Positions 23,365 through 36,174 of a stretch of 64,000 nucleotides of DNA are shown in pieces (positions within the stretch are counted from its first letter, which is position 1; every line of letters starts with the position of its first letter). Below the pieces are notes generated by a model. The model did no database searches. It saw only the letters and a list, made by a program, of their open reading frames with translations, and was not told where the DNA came from. The stretch spans positions 5,666,501 to 5,730,500 of the forward strand of contig JAQPZY010001670.1 of assembly GCA_029931535.1 (NCBI GenBank), read 5' to 3'. The translations under genes were made by a program, and so were the position numbers. This stretch comes from Margaritifera margaritifera. Lineage: Eukaryota; Mollusca; Bivalvia; Unionida; Margaritiferidae.

Positions 23365-24189
23365 CTTCTTGGGGCTGGTAATATGCTCTTTCAACCATGT
23401 CAATGAGCAATAATACTAATAACCATTATATCCTGTATAAGCACAAGGTCAACTTACAATGTGTATATCTGTATCTGCTAATGCAAGATGTGCCAGCCTA
23501 TTCCGGTCCATGCATTTAAAATATTTTCAAATTTGAGATGCATGCCAAACCAAGGCACTGAAACTGACCAAAAGTCCATTTTCAAACAGTTGCAGGGCCT
23601 GGTCTTGTAACAAAAGTTTAAGGTAGTGTCACTTAATACCAAACCAGTAATTTCATGGTGCCAAATTTATAGGTATCTATTACCTTCAAATCTATTTGTA
23701 CTAACTGAACTGACCCTTTTGTGCCTGTTTATTTTTTGCCAAATACTGTCTAGAATGTGCATAATAAAATATTGTCTTTTGAAAGCACAATGGAATTGTT
23801 ATTGTATGTGTTTATTGCACTCTCATGAACTGTTTCTAAGTCATTATTACATAATTAAATAGTTCCATTTTAAATAATCGGCCCCTTTGAAAAAGGAACT
23901 GAGCTACAATTGTATATGTACATGTCTGGGTAAAGACCCTGACTTCAATTTAAATATTTCAACACATTCTCATTAACCATTACTGTTTATCTCTTAACAG
24001 AATAAATATCCAACAATTTCAACAGTTTCTCTGTGCAGTACAAAAGTCACTTTCTGGGTTTGAGAGAAACAAGCCAATTCCAGGAAATGATGTTCCCTCC
24101 ATTTTGTTCAAGTAGGGGACTGTTTTGTAGAGGAAAGGGCTCTCTGATAATGGTGATATAGTAAATTAATATGGTACATTTGCAAAGTA
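23364..24189. other. No gene seen
   Basis: Unique sequence. The 78-codon plus frame at 23626-23862 is hydrophobic and has no recognisable motif. Confidence 0.55.
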
Positions 24190-24960
24190 AGATACAACTA
24201 ATGACCTAAAACACTGACAATCTAACCCAGGTAAGGTCTCATCAACACTAGAACTAACAGTGATGGTTGCATTGCAAAGGGACCCACTCTCTGCAATTTT
24301 CTTAGACAGAAGAACTGCTGTTGGAAAATTAAAGTTTGGAGAATGTGTGCATTCAGGGGCCATCATTCTTTTAACTGATGGCATCAAATGTTGGAAATTC
24401 AACTTATTCAAGGTCTCATCAATATAAAAGTGCACGATAACTTTGGCTGAAATACAATATTCCTTTGTAAAGTTATGCTGCAGAAAGCAAAGTCAGGAGG
24501 ACATGGAACACTTAAAATTAAATTAATTCAAGGTCTCATCAATATAGAGCTGCATGCCAAATCTGGCTGAAATGCAACAGAGCTTTGTAAAGGTATGCTA
24601 TGGAAGAAGAGAGCCAGGCATATGTACAATCAGGGGCCATAAATCCTGTAAATGATGCCATGTAATGCTGGAATCAAACTCACTCAAGGTCTCATCAATC
24701 TGGAGCCACATGCCAAATCTGGTTGAAATGCAACAAAGCTTTGTAAAGGTATGCTGTGAAAACAAAAGTCCGGAGGATGAGCAATCAGGGGCCAAAACTC
24801 CTGTAAATGATGCTGTGAAATGATGGAATCAAACTCACTCAAGGTGTCATCTGTCTGAAGCCACATGCCAAATCTGGTTAAAATGCAACAAAGCTTTGTA
24901 AAGGTATGCTGTGGCTACAAAAGTCAAAAGATTGAGCTACGTTGGTTATGGTTACAAGGG
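24190..24960. repeat. Tandem array, about 150 bp units, five copies
   Basis: The word CAAGGTCTCATCAAT recurs at about 24232, 24410, 24529 and 24687, and as CAAGGTGTCATCTGT near 24840. Each is followed by GCATGCCAAATCTGGCTGAA, ATGCAACAAAGCTTTGTAAA and AATCAGGGGCCA. Spacing varies from 119 to 178 bp. Downstream, imperfect related copies run to about 25220. It resembles the cores of the Helitron-like elements, but I see no clear end. Confidence 0.8.
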
Positions 24961-25235
24961 TCTGACAAAGGGCAATAAATCCCATCAAAATTTAACCTGA
25001 ATGGACAAATCTACATGTAATAGGCACTTTACTTACCTAAGATGGCATCTAATTATATTTAAGAGTTACAGAGCTATGCTGGTTAGAATAAAAATGCCAT
25101 GTGAAGACGTAAAACTGGCTGCAAGCAACACCCATGAGAAGATATGAAGTTAATTGTCAAGGGCTATAAACTCTATCCAAAATGGAGCTGATGAGACAGA
25201 TTCCATAAAAGGAACATCTAGATCTATGAGACAAT

Positions 25236-25345
25236 GCAGTCTTTCCAGCAACCCTTTGCAAAAAAAAATTTAGGATAAAGTAGAGCCACTTTTTTTTTTT
25301 TTTTAAGTAAGATAAAAGTAGGGACAATAGGGATATTTTATAATG
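25236..25345. repeat. Dispersed repeat, second copy
   Basis: Matches 20143-20236 in order: AGTCTTTCCAGCAACCCTTTG, AAAGTAG-GCCACTTTTT, then AATAGGGATATTTTAT. Confidence 0.7.
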
Positions 25346-26439
25346 AAAAATAGTGTGAATTTATATAAATTACTGAAATAAATTAAACATTTACTTGACC
25401 TACCTTTATAAACTTGACAGCAGTATGCTCTTACATACTAGCTGTCTCTTTAGTCCAGGTTGCCTCTATGTTCTTAAGGTTTATGTGCCCATTTTGATCA
25501 TTTTAACATGTATTTTGGCCACATGACTTTAAAATGAGCCCAGCAGAAATTATAAATTGTGATTATTTGCAACTGATAGGAGTACATAGATTACATTATT
25601 GTAATTACAAATAGGTAAAAATATTTAATCAACTACCAAATTGACGGATTTTCAGACTGGACAATACACACACCAAATTGATGGATTGCCAGACTGGACA
25701 AGGCAAAATTGTTATCAAAATAAAGCTGCACACACAATTTGGCTGAATTCCAATAGGAATTAAGGAAGTTATTGTTCAAAAATCCTATAAGGGTGTGTTA
25801 TCAAGTGGAAATAAAAGTGGGACAGAGAGATGCATGGATGGAAAGACAGACCCAATTTAAATACAAAAATCAGGGAACAAAAAGTATGTAAACTAAATGA
25901 AACACTTACTTCTTAAACTCTGGACAAGTAAGGTATCGTAGAAACTAAGCTGAAGAATTAAAAATTAAGATTTGAAACTCTACGCTTCAAACACAGAATT
26001 TGTTCTATATCCCATGAAAATCAGGTACGGATATTTATAAACAATAATACAATCATTAATTTTATAATTCTTGCATTACTGGTTATTAATTGCTGGGGTT
26101 AGAGTAATTAATTTTAACAAAATAAGTCTCTACGCAAAGGACAAGGTATACTTTGATGAGAGAACATCCTGAATAAAGCACTTTGCTTAAATGCTCACAT
26201 AAGCTGACACATGTATCAGCATATCTGATACTTGAGCACTGTGACCTATTATAAATGTACACATTAGACAGCAAAGTAAAAATGCTGCTATACTGCTACT
26301 ATAATTATGTATATTTTTTTTACAAAAAAAATCAATATACTGACAAGCCATAAATTATTTATTTATCTACAAAAAAGTAACACGACTCGACTTGATTCTG
26401 ACAGGTTAACAAGGTAGTAAGCGACAAAAATAATATCTT
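25346..26439. other. No gene; short direct repeat at 25633-25700
   Basis: CCAAATTGACGGATTTTCAGACTGGACAA and its near copy lie about 41 bp apart. A phrase near 25800-25855 (GGGACAGAGAGATGCATGGATGG) resembles the tail of the tandem-array elements. Confidence 0.55.
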
Positions 26440-26520
26440 AGACAGGGGTTCATATTCAAGACCTCTAGCATACGCATCGATCACTCTACCAACTAAGCTA
26501 AACTGAATACATGGTTAGTC
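26440..26520 (-). mobile_element. tRNA-like pseudogene or SINE head
   Basis: On the minus strand, TTTAGCTTAGTTGGTAGAGTG (from about 26507 down) fits a tRNA D-arm and pol III A-box. It is followed by a GCTAGAGGTCTTGAATATGAACCCC segment (written here in parts: GCTAGAGGTCTTGAAT, ATGAACCCC) where the anticodon and T-arm should be. The T-arm is too degraded for a functional tRNA. Confidence 0.5.
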
Positions 26521-26589
26521 TTGGTGACTTTTCTTTATGACCAAAAGCATTAAAGACATAATATATGTTCCAATAGTATATTTTTGCGT

Positions 26590-27115
26590 TGAGCACAGTA
26601 GAGTACCTCAATGACTTATCATCACATACAACATGGTAGAGTACCTCATGATTTATCATCACATACAGCATGGTAGAGTACCTCATGATTTATCATCACA
26701 TACAGCATTGTAGAGTACCTCCATGATTTATCATCACATATTGCATGGTATAGTACCTCCATGATTTATCATCACTTAGTACATGGTGGAGTACCTCCAT
26801 GATTTATCATCACATAGTGTACAGTAGAGTACCTCCATGATTTATCATCACACAGTGCATGGTGGAGAACCTCCATGATTTATCATCACATAGTGTGTAT
26901 GGTAGAGTACCTCCATTATTTATCATCACATAGCGCACTATAGAGTACCTCCATGATTTATCATAACACAGTGTACGGTAGAGTACCTCCATGATTTATC
27001 ATCACATAGTGCATGGTGGAGAACCTCCATGATTTATCATCACAGAGTGTGTACGGTAGAGTACCTCCATTATTTATCATCACATAGTGCACAATAGAGT
27101 ACCTCCATGATTTAT
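26590..27115. repeat. 37-40 bp minisatellite, about 13 copies
   Basis: The unit is GTAGAGTACCTCCATGATTT plus ATCATCACATAGTGCATG. Copies differ mainly in the last ten bases; two related variants (with GTGTGTA) alternate, hinting at two- to five-unit blocks. Confidence 0.94.
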
Positions 27116-28215
27116 CATTAAAATGACGTAATTTTGTTACAAGACATCTTTAAAGCAAAATTTTTGGATGTACTTCCTTGCATACTCCAATGCATTCTAG
27201 GATAAATATTTGTTTTATAGTCAGGAAAAACCCCTATAAAGTGACAAAATTACACAAAATGTATTTTTAATTCTTTATAGAAGTTGAAAATAAATTAGTA
27301 ATTTGATTTTTTTGTGTGCATTTTCAAATACTTTGGAGTTATTTGTTCAACAGATGTCAAAATATTTTGTCTTCCTAAAATTTAATTTGGGTTTAAAAAA
27401 CCAACCTCTTTATGGACAAAATCAAAATCGACCCTGTCCTTTTGTGTTCAAGATGTTTTGTGCCTAAAGATCCAATTTAGAAAAAAACAAACAAACAGTT
27501 ATGGCTTAGTCTGAAAGGCCAGTCAGAACACAAAATAGCAATATTAGACAGGGAAAATATCATAATTCAATATGAAAAGAAAAAATTAATTCAATTTTTG
27601 TGTATTTCATGTTGTGAAATTGTTATGTTGTGAGAAACCTGGTTGTACAAATGAAGCTTGATTCAGTAAGTAAGTAAGCAAGTAATTAAGTAAGATATCA
27701 AACCACTCAGAGGATGACATTAACACAGCCATAGGGCACAGATGAAGCTACATGTAACTAGCTGCTGCTTGATTTCACTTTATCACATGACTAACGTTTT
27801 ATATAGGTTAATATACCCATATCATTCTTCTTCTAATAATAACATGTGTAATACCTATATGTAACACGTTATAACACCCAATGACATCACAATGATGTCA
27901 TGATATCAAGTAAAGGCAAAACCATAATGACAGAGATAATCCAAATGTACTTAAGTCATTTCACTACATAATTCTGTGATTTAATCAAATACAATAGTAG
28001 ATTTTGTCATGCAATACACAGAATCTTACATATGTGCTCATTTCAAATGAATTTTTTAAAATTCACCAAATAATTTTAATTTTTTGCATGCTAAGGCTCA
28101 CAGTTTAACATCCTCAATTTATTCAACAAAATCTCACATCACTGAGGAATGTTAAAAGGTGATGCCTTTTATACTTTCTAATTAAATATTCTTCACTATT
28201 ACAGCAAACAGTTTC
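27116..28215. other. No gene; short (GTAA)n tract
   Basis: AT-rich. A GTAAGTAAGTAAGCAAG tract lies near 27668-27694. Confidence 0.6.
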
Positions 28216-28219
28216 AGCA

Positions 28220-28887
28220 AATTTTTGTTCCCTCACCTACTGTTGTGAGGTCACAAAAGTTCACAATAATGAAATCTGACTTTGACCTTTAAGACAGAGC
28301 TGTAAATTACTGGGCAGACATGGAAAGTCACTAAGTTTCATTGCTGTATCTCAAAGGGCATTAGGGTTAAAGTGCAGAAAATGGGTAAAATTGTGTAAGT
28401 GACCTTGAATTTGAACATAAAAACTTGATCATGATACATGAGATGCCATCAAATTGAGAAGCATAAGTATACTTTGGCTCATCCATGTACCTAAAATGGC
28501 TTTTATGAAACAAATCAGAAACAAAAGAAACCTTAGAATTTTTACATGTGACCTTGACCTCTAGCACAGGACCCCAAACTTGGAATGCAACATACCAACT
28601 TTCATCCATTTATCTTGAACAGCTCTAAAGTTAGAAAGCAGTAGGGAAAATGTGACTGAAACATAAAATATTGACCTGTGACTTGATGTTGAAGACAGAA
28701 CCCAGACCCCCCCCCCATCCCCCATGCCCCTATGTGGTACACAACACATCTTCTAATGATGATATATAAGTATACAAAGTTTCAGCCCTTAATTTCAAAT
28801 TGCTTTAAAATTATAGAGCAGAAGGGAAAGTATGATAGAAAACTTTAAATATTGAGTCATGACCTTGACCTTCAAGGATGGCCCCCG

Positions 28888-28933
<46 letters not shown>

Positions 28934-29065
28934 CAATGTGGTACACAACACATCTTCTAACAATAAATGTATAAATATACTATGTTTCATCACTTAAACA
29001 CAAATGGCTTGAAAATTATAGAGCAAAAACAAAAGTGTGACGGGTGGATGGACTTGCAGATGGAC
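28220..29065. repeat. Tandem array, about 175 bp units, four to five copies, with C45 tract
   Basis: Monomers contain TGACCTTGACCTT, ACAACACATCTTCTAA, a TTTCA-C--TTAA block and AAATTATAGAGCAGAAGGGA. A C run sits at the same monomer position in two neighbouring copies: short at about 28709-28717, and 45 uninterrupted Cs at 28888-28932. The array ends with a GGATGGACTTGCAGATGGACTG tail like that of the Helitron-like elements. Confidence 0.82.
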
Positions 29066-29194
29066 TGATGGAAATACTATGTTTCTCATATTTCACAAAA
29101 AGAATGGTGACAATAAACACAATTACTTTTAATGTTTGAGTAGTGTTAGAAAATAGAATGGAACTTAAGAAAACTGGCATCTACTGGGGTCATA

Positions 29195-29578
29195 CTAGTT
29201 GATGTTGGCTGACATTTCAACTATAAAAAAAAATTTACAATAATTTTTTAACAGATGTAAAGGCATTGTTATCAGCATCTTATTTCTGTCAGGGTCTAAT
29301 TTCTTAGCTGTATTATAGCTATCTTCAAACAGCACATCTGAATATGTACCACTGAAGTAATCATTAAAATAATAATTCAAACCATTCTTTTGTATGCTAT
29401 TGTTACACAAATAAACAAGAAATGTGTAGTGTTCAGAAAGAACTATTCTGAACAAATTACACGAATCTTCAAAATGTAGTACATCCACTTCAAACCTGTA
29501 TACTTTCAATTTCTTTAACATCAGATTACTTAATGGTATTGAAAGTTGAGCATGGGAATGATACTTAAGAAATTCCAA
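29195..29578 (-). CDS. Unrecognised 127-codon open frame, possible exon or chance ORF
   Basis: This is the longest frame in the window that lies neither in a tandem array nor in a recognised transposon. The product begins MEFLKYHSHAQLSIPLSNLM and is rich in Leu, Phe, Tyr, Asn and Lys, with no motif, signal peptide or repeat that I recognise. AT-rich DNA can give such a frame by chance, and no convincing splice signals were checked beyond inspection. I assign no function. Confidence 0.15.
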   Translation of the reverse strand: MEFLKYHSHAQLSIPLSNLMLKKLKVYRFEVDVLHFEDSCNLFRIVLSEHYTFLVYLCNNSIQKNGLNYYFNDYFSGTYSDVLFEDSYNTAKKLDPDRNKMLITMPLHLLKNYCKFFFIVEMSANIN

Positions 29579-30145
29579 GTTACACTACTAATTACTGTGT
29601 ACTGAAAAAATTAGAAACTTACAGTGTGGACTCGGTATCATTAATGCCAATACATAATGAAACAGCAAATCAAAGCCAAAAATCGGCAGTCTATAACAAC
29701 AGAATCTAAAGTTAGGCATCATGGTCATCTCACAAATATGTACATATGGTACAGTACCTCCTTATCCATCAAAACATAATGTAACTGTCCCTTTACTCAA
29801 TTTATTCCCATCTACTATCTTGAGAATGTGGCAGAGAACAAACACTGAGGACTATCACTTGAACATGATCACCCAATATTGTCAAGTGAGGCTTTTTGCT
29901 CCTTGTTTGCTGTGATGAACACTCCACTTTGGAACTCTTCAGAACTACACTGAAAAATCTGATGTGTTTCCATGCAACAGGCCCATGGAAAGTGCAAAAC
30001 TCTAATCTTGGTTGCAAGGAGAGTGTATGACAATTACATTAACTTTCTATGGAAAAAAATAAGTGGGAACTGTACACATTGGAAAGGTTGCTAGATCACA
30101 AACCTTTGTCATCCAGGAGCAAATGAAATATATGCTAAACACAAA
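29579..30145. other. No gene seen
   Basis: Unique sequence before element H3. Confidence 0.55.
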
Positions 30146-31436
30146 CATGAGGCCCAAGTGGGCCTAAGATTGCTCACCTGATGACATCTGTCTAATAGCC
30201 AAATGCAAGAGATGCTGGCCAATAAATTTCGGTCAGTAGGATGCTTTCTGTAGAAATTTCTTCCAGTGCTGTTGATTGCATGTGTTATGGAAACAACTGT
30301 TACAAGGTTTCTCTATGTTTGGTATCTTCATCCATATTTGATGGCACATCAGCATTTCAGTCAAAGTTGGTCAAATTCTGTTCTGCAGTTTTGAGAATAA
30401 GTCATATAACAGGATTCTATTCATATTTGACTGCAGATTGGCTTTTTTGTACAAACTTGAAAGCCACTTATGCCAGGGTGTTTTCTGACATATTTGGTAA
30501 AATTCTGAAAAGCAATTTTTATGAAATTGTTTAAAGTTTTGTTAGTAATAGTGGCCATATTTGATGACAGATTATCATCGTGTAAGAGGCATTTATGAAA
30601 AAATGCTTTTTGTTTAATTTGATCAAATTCAGTTTAACTGTTTTTGAGAAGAAGTAATTAAAAGGTTTTTCTATTTTTAATAATGGTGGCCATATTTGAT
30701 CGTGGATCAGCATCATTTACAAAAAAAAAGAGGTTGAATGGCCTTCATGCCAGGATGCTTTCCATTAAATTTGATTTGGTTTCTGTATTTGTAGTAATTG
30801 TAGCCATATTTGATTGCAGATCAGCACCATCTGCATAAAATTGCCAGTTGGCTTTCTGTCATATTCAGCCAAATTCTGTTCTGAATCAGTTTTTTTTTTT
30901 TAAAGAAGTCATTTAAAAGTTGTTCTAATTTTAATCACAGTGGCCATATTTGGTGGCAGATCAGTATCACTTATACAAATTTGAAAATCTTCCTGTCAGG
31001 ATGCTTGTCAAATTTGGTCAAATTCTGCTGAACCCTTAGAAATAGTCGTTTAAAGGTTTTTCTATTTTTAGAAACAGTGGCCATATTTAATTGTGGATTG
31101 GAATCATTTATAAACTTTTGAAAGGTCATCATGCCTGGATGCTTTATGGCAAATTTGGTCAAATTCTGTTCACCCATTTTGCAGAGGAAATCGTTTAAAG
31201 TTTTTTTAATTTTTAATAATGGTGGCTAATATGAAGGCCAAATGGTATCATTTCCATAAATCTGAAAGGTCTTATACCAGAATGCTTTGTGCCAAGTTTG
31301 GCTGAAATTGGTCCAGTGGATTTTGAAAAGTTTAAAAGAACAATTGTTGATAGATGATGGACTTACAACACATTATGCATGATGGACAAAGGGCCAGACC
31401 ATAAGCTCACTTGACCTTTATAGCCAGGTGAGTTAA
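30146..31436 (+). mobile_element. Helitron-like tandem-array element H3
   Basis: It opens with a palindrome GGCCCAAGTGGGCC (30153-30166), then TTGCTCACCTGATGACATCT and AGCCAAATGCAAG. Six monomers of about 135-140 bp follow: GGTGGCCATATTTGATG, GATCAGCATCATTT, ATGCTTTCTGTCAAATTTGG, TCAAATTCTGTTC and TTTAAAGGTTTTTCTATTTT. The tail reads TTGGTCCAGTGGATTTTG, GATGGACTTACAACA, GGGCCAGACCATAAG, then a hairpin region CTCACTTGACC...GCCAGGTGAG and TTAA at 31433-31436. The 5' and 3' modules match H4 (49485-51646). The monomer differs from that of H1/H2, but the tail follows the same pattern. Confidence 0.68.
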
Positions 31437-31529
31437 CAACAAGATGTTTACTTAAAAACACAAACCCCCACACCAACTGGATCACATTTGGAATAGCCAA
31501 CAACATACAGAAAGGTATGAAGGAAAATA

Positions 31530-32410
31530 TAAAAGTCATTTAAACATGAAAATAAGGCAACAGTGACCTACTTTTGGTATGGTTGAGTTACTCTTCTTGA
31601 GATGCATCCACTTATCAATTTTCATGAGTGCAGATGAAATAGGATATGTAATAAATTAATATATGAAAATACAAAAATCACTCATGACTAAAAAAGATAG
31701 GTCACAGTTATCTACTTTTAGTATGGCCAAGTTACTCTCCTTGAGATTCATCCACATAAATTTGCATGAGTGTAAGTGAAATAAGTGTGTACCTAACAGA
31801 TAGCTGAAAATACAAAAGTCACTCAAGAATAAAAATTAGGTCATATTGACAAAGTTTTTGGTATGGTTAAGTTACCCTCCTTGCGATTCATCTGCAAGCC
31901 ATGTTTCATGTGTGTTGGTGAAACAGTGTCCAAGATATTGAGGGTATAACAAAGAAACAACTGAAAAATACAAGCAGGAAAATTAGGTCAAAGTCACCAA
32001 CTTTTGGAATGATTGAGTTACTTTCACTGAGATGCATCCTCATACCAATTTTCATGAGTGTAGGTGAAACTGGGTCCAAAATATTAAAAGTATAACCAAC
32101 AAACTGCTAAAAATAAAAAAGTCACTCAAGCATGAAAATTGGGTCACATTTACCTCATTTTGGTATGGTCAAAATACTTTTGCTGAGATGTATCCACATG
32201 TAGATTTAAGGAGTATGTGAAATAGGGTCTAAGATATTGACAGTGTATCAAAGGAACAGCTTAAAATACAAAAGTCACTCAAGCATGAACATTAAGTCAG
32301 TGACCTAGTTTTGGTATGGCTTAATTATTCTCCCAGATACGCATCCATATACCAATGTACCGGTAGGTGAAATAGGGTTTAAGATACTGTGGGTGTAACA
32401 AAAGAATGAA
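31530..32410. repeat. Tandem array, about 150 bp units, six copies
   Basis: Each unit has AAAAGTCACTCAAGCATGAA, AATTAGGTCA, TTTTGGTATGGTTGAGTTAC, GAGATGCATCCA and ATTTTCATGAGTGTAGGTGA, then a GTAACAAA-like block. It begins less than 100 bp after H3 ends, so two unrelated arrays are nearly contiguous. Confidence 0.85.
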
Positions 32411-33259
32411 TGAAAACACAAATTTAATAACGCACAAAAAAACAAGTAAAACACATCATACAGACATTCCTCAAATAACATTTTGGTTCAATGAAAAACT
32501 GAATCTAATGTTACTTGACTGATTATCTAACCTCAAAACTAAAGAGCAACTTAACTCTTACTGCCTGTAAAAAAATCAACAAGTTTATTGAAAAGAGATT
32601 TAAAGTTTAGTGTCAACTGCTTTCTTGTGGTTTTCTTCTGTCAAAAAAAAACCCATTTACCTATTTTCCTTGTTGATAAATAAAAATCCAAATTCCACCT
32701 TCTACAAAGACCTATTACTTCTCAAAACATGATTATTGGATTATTTTTTTAATGTTGCTGAGATAACAGGTAATTGTAATAATATCAATATGATTGAATT
32801 GTGTTGGGTAACATAAAACTACTCCAACTCCACCCAATGGGTGACACTATCAGCTAATTGTATCTGACACTTTCATATTTCACTAGTACATTAATGAATG
32901 AATACCCTTCTGTTGAGAAGATAAAAAGGTATTATTCAATATGAGTACATTTTTCTTTGCTCCAAGAAAGAAAACTGATCACAGCCTAAGATGATATACT
33001 TTGACAAATAATGAATAAAGTTTTGGCTTTCTGAACTGCTGTACTGTAATGTCTGTCATTTTTTGTACAATTTTTTTATTAATTATTTTTCAGGTACACA
33101 AAAAATTATAGGTAAATATTCTAATTTATAATTCTTTTAGAAACAAAAAACTCTGAATATTTTGTTAATTTAAAAAAAAAATTCTATATAAGGAAATATT
33201 GGACAAAAATATATCATCATCTGTAAGGATTGCATGATGATTTACCCAAAAATGAGAGG
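32411..33259. other. No gene seen
   Basis: AT-rich unique sequence with several A or T runs. Confidence 0.6.
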
Positions 33260-33700
33260 GCATGAAAAATTTACCCAAAACGAATAGGTGTCTTCCTTGT
33301 CTCAAATGCAAGTCATCCACAAAGTTTGGCCAAAGCAACTGATAAGGATCTCAAGATGTGTTGCAGAAACCATTTTTTTCTTTTCAGAGACTCTGTTACC
33401 TTGACCTTTGACATTTTAACCCCAAAAATCAATGGTTCTCTTTCTTATCTCAAGATGCAAACAGTTTACAAAGTTTGGTCATGGTGCTAGTACACAGGCT
33501 TAGTTACTGTGTTGAAAGTTTTTTCAGTTCCTGTGACCCTGACCATTGATCTTCTGAGCCTGAAATCAACAGGTTTCTTCATTACCCCAAATGCAAGCTA
33601 GTACTTACAAATATAGAGAACTTGAATTATTGTGCGACAGCAAAACAGCGAACAAAATGGACAGACAGATGGACAACATCATAACATGATATGCTCTTCA
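33260..33700. repeat. Diverged tandem array with transposon-like tail
   Basis: Two to three copies of a roughly 130 bp unit: CTCAAATGCAAG, ACAAAGTTTGGTCA, a TTTCAGTTCCTGTGACC block and TTGACCTTTGA. It finishes with AAATGGACAGACAGATGGACAAC, related to the tail phrase of H1-H4. Confidence 0.6.
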
Positions 33701-33710
33701 ATAACATTGT

Positions 33711-34260
33711 TAGGATGAAGCTTTATAACAAATTCTGTTGCACACAATCAAAAATGGAAGTATAAGAGCTACAATGTTCACAAGCCACGGAATGCACATG
33801 TTAATCAAGGGCCATAATAAAAAGAAATTGTAAAAATCTGATCATCATGCAACTTCTGCTAGACCTTGCTGAAGTAAAGCTACATAACAAATTTGTTTGA
33901 AACAAAAATAATGAATGCTAGAATATTCACAAACCAGTGGAATGCCCTTTTCAAGTCCAACATGGGCTGTAACTCTGTAAAGTATGATCACAATGTGATC
34001 ATCATGGAACATGTGCATTTTAGGATAAAGCTTCAAAGCATCTGTGGTTGAATTAAAAAAGAACAATGTGAATGTGAATTTGAATGGGATGCCTATTCTA
34101 ATGTTGATCAAGGGCCATAACTCTGTAAACTATTTCAAAATTTGATCACTGTACTGATCTGAATCCATGATAATGTTGAGCTTCACTGCATATTTGGTTG
34201 AATTAAAATCAAATATTGTAAACACTAAAGTGTATGTCAATGTGGTCATGTAGGCGCATT
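33711..34260. repeat. Tandem array, about 150 bp units, three to four copies
   Basis: Words repeated in order: GATAAAGCTTCA/ACA, TTTGGTTGAA, a GAATGC-TATT block, AAGGGCCATAACTCTGTAAA and ATTTGATCA. The minus-strand frame at 34111-33845 is a by-product. Confidence 0.75.
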
Positions 34261-36174
34261 TACTCATCTAAAATTAAATATTAATTGTTGTTCTAAAATT
34301 TAATACTAATATAGTTTAACCAAAATTCTATTCAATCCCACTCTGCATCTTAACTTTCATCAAGAAACTTCCAGACTAATATTATTGATCGCTATGGACT
34401 TTTACAATGGTGGCCAGGTACTAAACTGGGTCAAGAAATAAGCATGTTGGGTCTAAACGTCACAATATAGGGTAGTACACATTTTTTTCCAACATGCGTA
34501 GCTTGCATTGTGACATCACAGTGCGCAACATTCAACCCAGTTTGTACTTGATCACACCTTTTGGTTCACCTCATCCAAAAATGTCCACGTACTTTAACAT
34601 TGAGTTTTGCCGTATGTGTTTCTCGGGAGGTGTAAATAATGACCTTCCAAAGAAATATGGGTATATGAGGATCCAAATAAAGTGAATAATCGCCATTTAA
34701 AGGTATGTGCAATAAAAAAATTCTAAAAAAACAACACCTGTTACTGAAATAGTCAGTAGTGAATGTATACATGACCTGTATGACTTTTACTACAGAGTGT
34801 TCACAAGCTTGTACATGGACAGACAGATAGATGCTATTTATATGTTCCTTGCCTAAGTGGCAAAGGACAATATTATCATAGCCTTTGATGACTACAGTTC
34901 CTGAAGTATGCAACTTAATGGTAAATTATGGAGAAAATTATCAAAATGTAAAACAAAATTTATGCTTTTTGCAGAAGATTGTGCGTAGATTAAAAATCAC
35001 TTTCTCCAGTAAAATCAACTTTGAGTGAATTCCTGAAATTTACCATTAAAAATTACCAACTGCAATACCTCCACTGACCAAGACTCAATTTGCTGCTATA
35101 TGTGACATCATTCTAGAATGATCTCAGCAGCCACTAAAGCAGAAGTGTATTGACTGTATGGTTATTTCAAGTAAAGCTGATGGCCACTAAAGCAGATCTA
35201 TATTGACTGTGTTTTCATTTCAAGTAAAACAGATGGCCACTAAAGCACAAGTGTATTGACTGTATGGTCATTTCAAGTAAAACTGATGGATTTTGTGCAG
35301 CACACAGTCACAACTTGTGATCAAAAACAGAAAAAAAGCTTAACTGTAAATTCTAAATGATGAAAGAAAGATGTACAAAACATGGATCTACCAATTATAA
35401 TGTCAAATCAGACAGTATTATTAAAAGCTTTCTCAGTAAGACCTACTGCTCATTCTAATTTGTTTCTAAACATTTAAAAAAGGATTTAACATACCATTTA
35501 GGTGAAAATCAGGGGTATGAGAGAGAGAGAAAGAGGAGGAGAAGAAGAAAAATATTTCTGAAAATTTGGTTGTACCCTTTCATATGGTATAGAAATGTGA
35601 ACCGCAAGAATATATTAAACCTATGCTTCATTGATTTATGATGATGAAATAAAAGCAGCAACTTATCAAGTAGAACATGGCAAAATATTATGTTAACCAA
35701 CAAGTGGTTACATTTATTGGGAATTACAGGGTTTTTTTCAGAGAGCTATTGTGACTTATTTTGACTAAAGATTGGGATCTAAAATATTTATTTTCTCAAT
35801 GTGGCTTAGATAATATAAAATTTAGAAAATATACAAAATCACACTTCTACATTTGAATGCACAGTTTTTTCATAATCTTTTTTCAAATAACTGTCATCAT
35901 TTGTATTCTTTTTTTTGGGGGGGGTGGTGGTCTATCAATGACAATACTTACTGTAGGTTAATCATTTCAACTTCTTAAATTTCCACAGAATCACAATTAA
36001 TTTCATAACTTATTACAAATACCCTCCATTATAATCTCTATCTTTGTTCTAGTGATATATCATATTTGCATACATGTCAGACACGGTTAACACTTGTGCC
36101 AACTTTTGTGAGGGTCATACTTTTAAATGCAATTATTCATAAATGGTGCATTATATATTAAGAACATAGAACAG
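34261..36174. other. No gene; three-copy repeat at 35125-35290
   Basis: Within this AT-rich stretch, ATGGCCACTAAAGCA...AAGTGTATTGACTGTATGGT and CATTTCAAGTAAAACTG occur three times, with a period of about 58 bp (35125-35290). A purine-rich GAGAGA tract lies at 35519-35545 and a G10 run near 35919. Confidence 0.65.

Noticed and set aside
26440..26520. Functional tRNA gene
   Set aside because: The A-box region is good but the T-arm and acceptor pairing are not recognisable; more likely a SINE head or pseudogene.
26590..27115. Regularly spaced 38 bp repeats that might suggest a CRISPR array
   Set aside because: Units are contiguous with no unique spacers, no cas genes are present and the DNA is animal. 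The same applies to the other minisatellites.
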